The notes under the pieces were generated by a model, which saw only the letters and a list, made by a program, of their open reading frames with translations, made no database searches and had not been told where the DNA came from. Below, one piece after another: positions 47,961-59,460 of a DNA stretch of 64,000 bases (its first letter is position 1; every line of letters starts with the position of its first letter). A program made the translations under genes and the position numbers. The stretch is taken from positions 75,845,001-75,909,000 of the forward strand of contig JALJCS010000002.1 in NCBI GenBank assembly GCA_023055355.1, given 5' to 3'. This DNA comes from Agelaius tricolor (taxonomy: Eukaryota > Chordata > Aves > Passeriformes > Icteridae).

Positions 47961-50416
47961 ATCTTTCTTAAGAACTGATTTTACAAAAAAAGTAGCATGT
48001 GTTTCAGTATATAAGCAGTTGCATGCCTTTCTATATTACAGCTCACAGGAGTAATATTAGATGTAGAAACAATGAATTTGATCTCATATAAATTTTAGTC
48101 ATTTCATAACAAGTACAGAACCTGAATCATAAATTTTAAAGTTTTGTATCTCTCTCAGGGTTGGCTGCATTGAATAAGACTATTTCACTTTCATCTGCAA
48201 TTGCCTTCAAATACACCTGTAGTTGTAACATTATAATTGCAAATTATTTACCTAATTATTTATGTAGTTATATTCTGAAGCTACAACAAATTTATTTTTG
48301 AAAGGCAGTATCTTTTTCTTCCAGATGTTCTTTGACCCAAAGCCTTTTTCCTTTTTTTAATTTTTTTTCAGTCCTGCTGACAGTGGACAGAATAAAGGGA
48401 ATTAATCTGTATAACTTCACACTTGAGAAGCCCATTCTATATTGTATCATCATTCTCCTGAGTCCAAGGATGATCTGAACAAATACATAGCTTCAAGTTG
48501 TTCAAAGCCCATTTGCCAATTCCTTACTTTTGAGATTAAATTTAAACTTGTGCAATTCTAACTGCAGGCAGGTTTTGTCTTTTGATGCTAAATCTGCTCA
48601 ATCAGATTTTCAAGTTTGAATTTAAGGACTTTGCATAAGAAGTTGTTCTCAGTATGTTTCTCTACAAGACTTAAGAAGAAAGAATAACTGCACAGAAAAA
48701 CAGTATTAGCTGAAATTTAGATGAAAGCCTAAGCCAGGTTAATATTAAGCCTTTCAGAAAACAAGGTTCATTTGACTGAGCCATACTGGTGGGCAGAGCC
48801 AGGGCCAGCCCTGGCAGCTGTGATTTCCAGTATCCCAGCCCTAAAGGTCATGGGAGAATTAATCATTTCCTATGCCATCAGGCTCAATAAGGAAAATTTA
48901 ATGCTTTTTTTCAGCCCCTAACAGTTTCCACAGGGTCTTCCAATTCAGTAATCAGATGTACAGGCTGGCCCAGGGCAGCTGGTGAGCTGGGTTGCTCTGG
49001 ACAATGTGGATTTTAACTCAGCCTAATGCATCTAGGGCTGCAAAATGAAGCAAAGTGGTTGTGTGTGTCCTGCTGCTGTTAAGCAAAGCTGAATTATGCT
49101 CTTCCACTTCTAAGGCATTCTTTGTGATGTGTTTGTGAATTATGCTAGGCCCTTTTAGATCACAGACTCACTACAATAGAAAGATATAACTGAGGGATAC
49201 AAGCTGAACACCTCTATTAAAGGCAGGGTTTCTAGTCTGCAGTATACTACAAGAGGTAATAATTACTAGAGAATGCATAACAATAAAAGGCACTATCTTT
49301 TTAAGCCATGAACCAAGGAGAAAAAGTTATAGTTTAATTAATTTTGTTTTCTTTTAGGAAACCAAATAAGAGCTCATCCCACACTCCAGGGCTTCTCACA
49401 ATAGTTGTCTTCATAAAACAATGGAGAGCTCATCATTCTCCAAAAATAAATGCACAAACAAACAACGTAATGAAATAAAGCCCTTTCACAGTAGGAAAAA
49501 GTCTTGAAGTTAGGCTTTCAGCTTAACTCTGTATCTCCTGTTTTCTGAGTGCTGGAGTTCTCTGCTTCCCAATGAATGCATGCAAACTGCTGTGTTAGAC
49601 AAACAAGAGTGGGGGAGAGTCAACAGACACCACAACTCCTCCTCTCAGAGAGTTTGGAGAGGGAATGACTCAGGACTGCACAATCTGCATGAAGGAAATA
49701 TAATCTTATGGAGGGGATGAGTCAAACCACCAGAACTTTCTGGAAAATATCTGGTAGTTTTTATGCATTATTAGTGGGTTTCAAGATTTTTCAAAAGAAA
49801 ATTTTAAGCAAGAAAGTTAGCATTGCAAATTGCCAAAAGGAAACTCTATTTGATTAATTGCAGCTGTGGGAGGAAGATCCCAATTTTTTATTCATGGACC
49901 ATATTGAGAAAGCTGGAGAAATTCTGGTCACATTGATCTCACAGGGGCAAAACTCTATTGTAGTTTTCCACATGCTCAAGTGAAGGAAGAGGGGAAATGC
50001 ACCTTAATCAATGTAAAGGTGAAACAAAGATAGTAATTATTTCAGGAAAGAAAATCTTTTTAAAGGGTGGGAAACTTACAGAGTACTAACTATAACTGAG
50101 TTTCCAGAATACAATAGGAATCCATGCTAATATAAAACAAAACTTTAGATAAAGAGAAAATAGAACTGAAGAAAAAGAGGAAAAAGCAAAGACTAAAAAT
50201 ATAAATATCACAGAGAATAATTCTGAGATTTGGTCACTTGTGAAAAATACAGACCAAAGAAAAGGCTAAAGATTGGGTGTTGATGTTTCACATGCAAATT
50301 TGCCCAAGAAAAACCCTGGCAAGAAGTCATTTTTTGAAGTAGAAAAGTTCACAAAAGTCATGTTGTTTCCATACTTTCTTCCATTCCCCAAAACCTCACT
50401 GCTGTAGTATACAAGT
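47961..50416. other. Non-coding stretch
   Basis: Unique AT-rich sequence. A GC-richer patch (48785-49050) contains an inverted pair 'gggccagccc'. No gene, CR1 or other family is recognised. Confidence 0.4.
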
Positions 50417-50430
50417 ACCACGTACGTGGT
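50417..50430. promoter_or_regulatory. Perfect 14-bp palindrome with paired CACGT cores
   Basis: accacgtacgtggt is its own reverse complement. It holds overlapping CACGT and ACGTG cores, as used by bHLH/PAS-type factors, and two CpGs in a CpG-depleted region. Function is unknown. Confidence 0.4.
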
Positions 50431-53400
50431 TTTCCATACAGCTACTTCTGGCAGGAGAGATATATAAAGTAGGCAGGATGAATCACCCTTGGACATGCTT
50501 TGTTCTTTTCTCTCATTATAACATGAGGCTAGATAAGTGTGTTAGACTAGATGTTAAAGATAGCTAAGGCTGAGATATATCCAGACTAGTTGGAAAAGAA
50601 CAAAAATAATATTAAGTCTTATAAGAAACCCTAATATATGTTAAGCAAATTTGTTATGGGGCACATGGTGTCATGTAATGGCAGAATATCTCACATTTTT
50701 TGGAATGTAAAGCACAAACGAAGCCCAAGGTCTGCAACCACATATCTCCTACAGAAATATTTAACAGGGCAACACAAAATCCTGAGGCACATCTTCCTTC
50801 CTTCTTCCACTTCCCACCTCCAAAGCTCTCACCTCTAGTATTTGCTAGTTCTCTTAATGTTATTTTCCAGACTCATCATAGCAATAGACTGACTCAGAAT
50901 TAGCATTAATCACTATTTAAGAGCAGTACAGTGGGTTTTAACCTGGAGTAAATGGGAAGGTTGTGAAGAAGAGTACACATGATGATTTATTTCTTTTCTT
51001 TTCTGCCCTGCTATCAGAAATATGTTTCTTCTCCTCTCCACAAGGTGAAAAGCTTACAAGAGGGTTGCCTCCAGAGAGAAAAGAAAGATATGTGTCAGTG
51101 ACACAGTCTTCTCAAGTATAGCTACTGTGGCTTGAGAAGGCAGGAAGAATTTGACCTGAAGCTAGCTATTTATCACCTTCTGGTCCAACTGCATCTTTCC
51201 ATTCCCTGAAGTGAGTTACTAACCAGAGAACTAGATACTCTGAATAAATTGCAAATATTACTTTGTAATTCCTTTTCTTCATGCTCTGTACTTGCAAGGA
51301 AATAGGGAGTTGCTACCCAGAGCTTCCTCAGGTCACAGATATATAGCATCTTCATCTTTTATCTCTGTTTATCACCAAAGCAGCAGGTGAACATTCAAAA
51401 GATGTACTGTTTGACATTATTCACTTGGGGGAATCTCCTGTTGAGTGTTTTTTAATCCTTACCAGTTACTCTTCAGAGAAGATCCTTTCTTTTTCCCTGT
51501 TGTTGACAGACACAGTACTTGCATTAATGACCATGCTCTTTCTCCTGTGACTGCAATATTCCTTTGCTGAAATTACTTCAGAAGCTCTTTAGGTTATATA
51601 AAGGAGATGTTTATTTTTCTACTTATGCCTCTGATTTATTTCTTTTTCTTCACAGCTCTGTTCCTTCCTGTTCTTACTTGTTAAGTTGCAAACCCTTCAT
51701 TCTCTCTTGAATCCCAGCTGTCTCTAAAAGTCTAATTCATACTTCACAGACTGAAAGTCATCCTTACCCTCACTCATGTTCAGGCTCTTCAGAAGAAAGT
51801 GAACTTCCTGTGGTATAAGCCACATGGAAAGGGTTAGAGCCAAACAATATTTATGTAAGCATGTTGTTGCTTTGACAGAACCATGGGGTGCAAACTGTTA
51901 GGGGCCTTTCTGTTTAAAGACTCACAGGGCTTTGTGAAGGAGAACACAGGAATCTGTGGACACACAATGCTGTGAGGCATTCAGAGCCAAAGCTCAAGGG
52001 TGGTCTTTGGAAACCTCACAAAAAAAGAAGGTTTTCTCTTAACCCTCATTCTTTGCCCCATCTGCAGTAAGTTCCTGAGTAGCATGTTTTGATCAAATGG
52101 ACAACAGCAGGGATAAGATCAGGAGTTCAGGCAGGCACGGGGCCGAGGAGGGCGGATGTGTGCTCATAACACGGGGAGAAAAAGCTGACAGAAAGTTTGG
52201 CCAAGAACAAACCTCATCAGAAAGCTAAAACTGTGAGAACTGTAGACAAAAAAAGAATTTGGAAGGAAGTCAAGTGAAACAAAGTTTAGAAAGTGAATTG
52301 GGACTTCAACACCAAAATTCTGACATCTTTGCTGAAAAAGGGAGTTAAAATTATGAAAAAGATAAGGAGAAAGGATGAGATGGGGAAGTCTGCCTTTATG
52401 TCTCTAATTTCTATTGGCTGCTCCACTTATGTCTTCCATATCCAGCTCACTATCCCAGAAGATATTTGCATCAGAGACATTGAAACACTTCTCAGGGAGA
52501 AGAATTAAAATTATACTTTTTTGAGAATTGTGGATCACTGTCCCGCTTACAAAAGGGTCAGAGTAGTTTCTAGACAAGCTTTCATTCTAATATTTATATG
52601 GTTAATTTTTAAGAGTCATTAAAATTTCCCTTAATTTTCTTCTCGTTTTTTCCAATCAACTCAACAGTTTTTGATCCCCAGTTTATCCCATTATCACTAC
52701 CCTGCTCTAATTATCTTCCTTACTGCCTAAATTAACATACATGCATTCTTTTCCCCTCCAGGACTTAGCTTCTCATACTTTGATCTGCTAATTGGCTTTT
52801 TAATCATCTCACTTTGTTTTCTTTTCTTTTTGATACTTGAAAAGGAATTATTGACTGTAATGACCTGAAAGGTACCAGTTTGATAACACTGGCTCCTGAG
52901 ACCTTAGAGTCAGCCCAGATATGCTGATTCCAAGGCAACCAGTGCAGCTGCACAGCCAAAAGACAGAGCATCTCTACATCTGGAAGTGTGATTTAGGCTC
53001 CATCTCCAGGGTGTTTCTTGTTTTACCCTGGAACCCTTGTAATTCAAATGTCTGTCTGCAGACATTTGGACTGAGACTATCAGCTCACCAAACCTCTGCA
53101 TACTTTTTGGTATCTACTGCCTGGACACACTGACCCAAATAAAACAAGCTGTGGAATCACATATCAATCAAAGAATGCAGTGAAGATAAAGTCTTTTCTT
53201 TCCAAATGTGATTTAGATTCTTTATTCATCTTCAGATCTTTCATTGTGGTTGTGTTTCTCTCCTTCCCTCACTCCTTTCAATCTGGTTTCTTTTCCAAGC
53301 CAATTCTTCCTTCCTTTTAATATTTCATGTTAAATTCCACAAAGTTCCAGTTTTCTTGTTTTACTGACCCTTTTCACAGACGCCTGCTTTTCCTTTTTAC

Positions 53401-55639
53401 AGTTATGTCTACACATTGTCAAAGCATGTAGGGCCATACTAGAAGGGATTGTGGGCTAAAGATCAAACAGGTCATTGAGCAGAGAAGTTCATGACTTTTT
53501 GGGTAACAAACATCCACACGTGCCATTCTGCTGTATGGGTATTCCAGACTCTAATAGTCTTCACTTGACATTCCTGGATTTGTCTAGTGATGACATTCTC
53601 TGTATATTAAGGCTAGTAAATGTCTCTATTGCAAATCACATTTATGATTTTTTTAATGTCTTGAAGACTGTCAGAGGCAGACATCTGAAGGGTGTGATTT
53701 CTTGACAGACTGTTTATGTACTAATGTGTAAAATTTCCCTAAAATCTGCTCTGCCATTTCTGTTGCCCGTAGGGTTGAGAAATTCAGTAGTGCCTTATGT
53801 TAGTGGTTGTCTAATCATCTTGAATACAAGTTCTTCCCATCACACTATCATCATGCCATAAAATGGTTCATTGAAGTTTCCTAGAAATAGAAAAGGAGTT
53901 TAAAAAGTAAAAATCACTGTTGGGTTTCCCTCTGCAAAATAAAGATTAAATTTAACAAATTTCAGTGCTTATGTGTAAAATAAGATCTGCATTTCAGGGA
54001 TTGTTCTTAAATGGGAGAAAACTTTAAATCAAAGTCTTACAAAAAAAATGAAGTCTAAAGAACCATTTTGTGAATATAAAGGTAAAATGCTGCCTCTCCT
54101 GCACAGAAGACAGGCTGCTTGGGGAAAGAGAGGAGTTTATCTTTGCACTAGGTCAGAGCTTTTTGATAAGGATGGTAGCACAGCGGTGGGCAGATAAACT
54201 CATAATGGAACCCACACTATTGTTTTGCTTACTATCTCTCTAGCCAAGGGTGCTGGTGCCCTGACCTCTGTGAATCCTGCCAAGCCATCTCTGAGAAGCT
54301 AATCAAACAGGGAGGAAGGATGGGGTGAGCAGTTTTGGTTGTACTTTAAATTCCTTGGAATAAATCTGCTCAATATTTCATTGTGTCTAAATGCTGCAGG
54401 ATTTTGACCATATCAACGTGTTTTTGCAGAGAAGCCTTTATTTCTGGCAGGGCTGTCAGGTATCCAGATACTAGGTATGACCTACCAGATTTCCCATAAC
54501 ACATTTTTCCCTAATGTGATCTCTCAGGGTCTACAGGTCTAAACAGTCCTACCAAGGAGGTGAAGACTTTCAAACAGGGAAGGGTTCATCTCATGAACTA
54601 TGATCAGTGAAACAGGATGTCAAAATATTTCATTAAATGGAATGACCATGCAACTGCCTCTTATTCCTTTCTGCAATATGGAAAACAACTCCTCTTCCCA
54701 CCACCACACTTCACCTGGAAGACATAAATTGCTATTTAAGCACATTCACAGTACTTCACTTTGGGATTATCCTAACCTTAACAAACTTTTGCATTGAAAT
54801 ATTGGTACAAGAGAGAAGATTCATACACAGAACAAAGATTCACATTAAATGAATGAACAAACAAAAAAACCAAAAAATGTGCATAAGGAACAGAGTGGCC
54901 ACAGAGACAGTTAGAGGTGAGCTGTCTTGAGAAATGGCTCAGTAATTCTGAGGTATGACACAGCGAGGTCATGTGCCCAGTTATATCTGTCACAGATAAG
55001 AAAGGGATAGCATTTGTATGTAAAGGTAATTAAAAAGAAATAATGAAACAAATAATGAGACACATTGAAGCAGATAAAGTAGCAATCCAAATCTATAATT
55101 GGCACATTAAAAAGGAATTTCAATATTCACAAAGAACTGAATGTTTATTAGATACTGGATATTTTATCACATTAACAACACAATGATAGAAGCTCAATAC
55201 ATTTCCATGAAAGCAAAGGAATTACAGAAGAAATACATGTTTACTTAGTGTCTCAATGACTTAATATTTTATTAATGCAAATATTTCAATTTCATTGAAT
55301 ATAAGGTGATAAGTTCTCTTTTAAGTTAATTTTGGCATCTAAGGTTAGAAAAATCTTTATTTTGAAATACATATTTTCTACCACAAAAGAAAATAATCAA
55401 ATTAAAACCTGGTTGTATAATTTCACTGCCATAAAGTCAGAAGAGTACTTAAGATAAACACTAAAGATATCATTATCAGTATATATTTATGCAATAAGTG
55501 GAGCTGAATAACTATTCCAATTAATCTTAGTTTACTTAATTTTCCACAGGGTGGTAAAGGTCTCTCAAAGTACTAAGTTTTATTATTAATGTAATAGAAC
55601 AAAAAATTAGGGCTGTATTTTTTATATGCCTGTATATAA
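50431..55639. other. Non-coding stretch, no repeats recognised
   Basis: More than 5 kb contain no recognisable mobile element. A small GC patch at 52135-52185 (ggcacggggccgaggagggc) stands out. Short open stretches (for example 52293-52508 and 53475-53705, +) have no splice or composition support. Confidence 0.4.
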
Positions 55640-55770
55640 TTTTTCTTCTTCCACTCTGCCTCATAAATACTGCTAATTAATTGTTTTGTTTTGGCTGAAG
55701 AAATAAATCAGCAAAACAAATGTAATTCCACATCTGATGTTAAAAGGATATGTCTGGACCCCTGTACCCT
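55640..55770. promoter_or_regulatory. Putative conserved non-coding element
   Basis: Motif-dense unique block with tgctaattaattg near 55671, AACAAATGTAATTCCAC near 55716 and several ATTA cores. Called on texture only. Confidence 0.2.
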
Positions 55771-56244
55771 AGAATGTGGTCTTATTTTAGAAGCTGAAAG
55801 AGATTCAGCAGCAGAGTTTGTCTCCAAAGCTGGTTGATTTAAGGAAGGAAAACATTTTCAACCAGTATGGTAAAACATACTGTGAAACTGAAAACTGAAA
55901 GTTTTTTTCTGAACAAAACTACTGTCCTCTGGTTTGAAGAAAAATGGTCTTCAGAGGCAATAGATGGCATGTTCTATCTATCAATCAATCAGCCATTTGC
56001 TTGATCAATGTCTTTCACTCCTTGAAGAAATGACAATACACAAGACTTAGCTGAAGTGGAACAAATGTTCACTTGCTCATCTTTAATGTAAATGTACCTT
56101 ATGGATTGTTGATCTTTCCAGAGACTACTGCTGTGTTGATTAATTGCTAATGAATGCTAATGAAGGAGTGAGGTGAATATACACAGTGATGTATTTAAGT
56201 GATGATTGATTGGATTTAACACTAGCTGTCAGGAGAGTACTTAC
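55771..56244. other. Non-coding stretch
   Basis: AT-rich unique sequence with clustered TAAT cores (ttgattaattgctaatgaat near 56137). No gene is supported. Confidence 0.35.
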
Positions 56245-56323
56245 CACATGCACAACAAGTCCATAAATATGCACAGAACTGTTAGTTGTCTTCCTGCATG
56301 TCTCTCTGGTCTTTTAAGTCGAT
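56245..56323 (-). CDS. Candidate exon with stop, minus strand
   Basis: On the minus strand, CTTTTGCTGTCACAG is a good acceptor and GCATGTG|GTAAGT a good donor, enclosing 79 bp. If joined from the candidate exon at 57580-57683 (phase 0), the frame reads IDLKDQRDMQEDN and then TAA, so coding would end inside this exon. Another frame stays open across the whole exon (beginning RLKRPERHAGRQLTV). A spliced non-coding RNA would explain the signals equally well. Confidence 0.22.
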
Positions 56324-57579
56324 CTGTGACAGCAAAAGAACTGCCCCTCTAGACTTTCACTGCTAAAGTAAATTCCTTCCTAAGGAAGGACATCACCTCT
56401 CCATGACAGGTTTTAATTAAACATTGATGATCAGTGCACAGTTACATGACAAAATGTCACTCGACAAGTTCCGTTTTAAAAGGAGAAGTAAATTTTTAGA
56501 AAATTTTAATAATAAAAAAATGCTCAGAAACCCACAAAAATAGAAAAAGACTCTGCTCATGAGAGGTCCAAAATACAGAGGGGACATTAGGCTAAACAAA
56601 ACAAATGCCATCTCCAATTGAAGAAAAGCAATACTGCATTATTCCTTTATGAGATGGAGAAAAATAAATTGAAACAGCAAACTTTCTCTGGCAAGTGATA
56701 CAAAGCTTGCTAGAAATTTCAGTAGCTAAGAAAAAAACAACTACTGACCAAATAAAGAAAAGTCAAACTGTTTGCTTGTGTCAAGAGCAAGGGAGGAGAG
56801 AATGGGAGGCAGAGGATGCAGCAGAGCAGACTCTGGAGCCAGGATGGGAGATGCTCTGTGGAGATTATTGTCAGCTCAGATAAATGGCCCTACTGGGGAA
56901 CAGCAGATATTCTTGTCATTTCGATGACAAATTCTCATTGTTCAGCAATCAATACCCAAAATCTCTTGTGCTTGTGCCTTTCAAAACACCTACCATGGCT
57001 GAAGGGGGATAGGTCCCAAACACTAGTCTCAGGTGAATTCAGCACAGCTATAATGACCATGTAAAATTGAAGTTAAAATTCCTTTCTTGAAATGCAACTC
57101 TTTTTCAATAATACACACAGTCAAGCTAGAGCTTATCAAGTTGTTTATGTTATACAGCCCACAAGAAAGGAACAGATAGAAACAGTTATTTTCTAATACA
57201 TTGGAGCACTCACATATTATCATGGTTATAATTTTCAACTGCCTTTCATTTTCAAGTTCTTAAATATTTTCCAGTAGGTATGCAGACCCTCATGAAGATA
57301 ATTTAAACCTACCAGTAGCTAACAGCTGGCTGTTGAAGGTGGTTCTATACTTGCAGGAATAAGAACTGAAATTCTAACATTGGCAGAAGCATATTCAAAT
57401 ATTTCTAATGATTCACAAGATTTAATTTGGAGTTAGTTTTGCTCCTGCTGTTGAAATTTGTATTTACTAAGTTGAGCTGGCCTCCAGGTTTAAGAAATTG
57501 GCCTGTGTTGCCACATACCAAAGGGAAGGGGAACAATATGGTGATGGTGAATTTCCACCTGGGCAGCTCCGGAGCTCAC
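56324..57579. other. Possible intron of the minus-strand candidate
   Basis: This would be a 1.26-kb intron between the two minus-strand candidate exons. It is AT-rich with no repeats recognised. Open stretches at 56695-57064 (+) are not supported. Confidence 0.3.
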
Positions 57580-57683
57580 CACAGCTGCTTGCTGTGGCTG
57601 TGCTTCCAGGGAGTTTTGATTCAGCAACAGGTTCTTGGCAGTGAATAGGCAGCTGTAAATGGTAGACCCAAACCTTTTGTTTC
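57580..57683 (-). CDS. Candidate internal coding exon, unknown protein
   Basis: The minus strand shows a strong acceptor (CTCTCCCTCATTTCAG) and a good donor (GCTGTG|GTGAGC) around 104 bp. One frame is open throughout, starting two bases in, and reads NKRFGSTIYSCLFTAKNLL, ending LEAQPQQAAV, with a mixed protein-like composition. The entry intron would be phase 1 and the exit phase 0, which suits the next minus-strand candidate at 56323. The open frame extends past both edges, so openness alone is not proof. No family is recognised. Confidence 0.28.
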
Positions 57684-59364
57684 CTGAAATGAGGGAGAGC
57701 ATCTACTCTTTTTTAAAAGCAGAACTTCCTCATTTAGAAAAGGAAAATCCACTTCAGTGGTATTAATATAGGAAAATTTGTATAACAGAGATGTTAAAAA
57801 ATTGGTTTTAACCTATTTAGGCAAAATGGACAAATGAGGAAGAGAAAGGGTCGGTATGGCAAAACTTGCTTCCCAGTTACTGGCATCTCAAAAGAGTTGA
57901 ATCAGATCAGATGAAATAAAATAATTTAAACAAAAAATTGCAAAGACAAATTGCAAACTGCTTTTAAAATATTGTCTGATCATAATCTTTCAGTTTTAGG
58001 AAAGAAACACATGGGGAAAAAAAACCTCAAAACCAGCCAACTTGACTTAGAGGGAATGTAAAAACCCCAAACATGAATTGAAGAACAATATAAAACAGTT
58101 CAGAAAAAAAGGAGGATGTTCATAGTGATTAATGTAAACTAGAAGTTATGAATAATAAAGAATAAGGGAGACAAAAGAATAGAAGCAGTTGTCTAGGGTC
58201 AGTTGATAAGATGATACAACAGCATTTTAGATCCATTAGAACTGGAAAAAATGCACAAAAGCTGTTGGAAGTAGGGAAAATCTATTGAAGCACAATTGAC
58301 ATAATTCTGTCCTGTAGTTACTAAAAGAAGTAGTCATATTATATGCTGACAGTAAAATGACTCATGTGCCAATAAAAACGTAGGGAAAAAAAAGAAACTA
58401 CTAAACAGCAGTATTAAAGGTAGATTTTTCAACAGTGACAAACACAATCCATTTGCATACTACCATTTAGATGAGTTAGTCTAGGAATCATCTGAATCAT
58501 TTAGCATGTTTTTCAGTATATTTGAAAAACAAGAAAGACCCAAGCAATGGAAGAAAGTTGCTGAGCTGTAAGAAAAAGAGAGAACACAAAGAAGCAAATA
58601 GAAGCAAATATGTTTTCTTAATTTGATGTCAGTTCCAAACAAAAATGACATATGTTTGCCTATGATAGGACTTGGTTAATAAATGATATTACTAGAATAA
58701 CTCAGTACAGATTAAAAACCCTGCAACCGTAACTAATTCATCAGCTATTTTAAAATAAGATTATCCAACTGCTCTAAATATATCACATGTATTCACTTTT
58801 ATAGTGCATTTATCTTTATAGTGTTACTGTACAAATCTTCAGTTAAGAACACAGACAATACCCCCAGTAGTTGCCACTCTTTTGTTGGCTTAAAATTTTC
58901 CTGTCTGATATGGCTCAAAATGCAATTGGGAAGAGTAAGGAAGGGCGTTAAGGGTGTTAGAAGAAGTAAAGTTTCTAAAGAAATCATAAAACTTTCTATC
59001 TTACTCCTGTATCAGAAAAAGTTTCTGGCATATTGCTGAAGAAATCCACATTGAGAGAAAGTGAAGGTGAATTTCTTGTTTGGTTTTTGAAAAGTTGACC
59101 TGGGTTGCCGCTGCTGAATTCCCAAGAACATGTTAGCAGACTTAGCACAGTTTTTTTCTCAGTCCTGTCTTCTCATTCATTTTGCCCTGTTGCTATGCCA
59201 GGTTTCTGTAGGGATTCTTGCTACTGCCTCCTTTATTATTCAGGTGAACACACACATAATCCAGCTTCTCCCAAATACTGTGGCTACCCAAATCACCATG
59301 TAAAAAATCTCAGAATTACTGAAGGACTTTGTGCCTTGGGAAGAATTAAAACAAGGGATAATTT
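57684..59364. other. Non-coding AT-rich stretch
   Basis: No repeat family or supported exon. Composition is strongly A-rich on the + strand (for example 57770-58180). Confidence 0.45.
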
Positions 59365-59460
59365 TTTTAAAATTATAAATATAATATATTTATAAATATA
59401 ATTTCAGTTATAAATATATTTTCAGTTTAAAACTGAAATTATAAATATAATTTCAGTTTT
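59365..59460. repeat. AT-rich palindromic cluster with 32-bp inverted repeat
   Basis: Repeated words ttataaatataatttcagtt occur in both orientations. The last 32 bp (59429-59460) form a perfect inverted repeat with 15-bp arms, AAAACTGAAATTATA and its complement, and a 2-base spacer (AA). This can extrude as a hairpin or cruciform. It could be a decayed palindromic transposon end or replication-slippage product. Confidence 0.8.
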
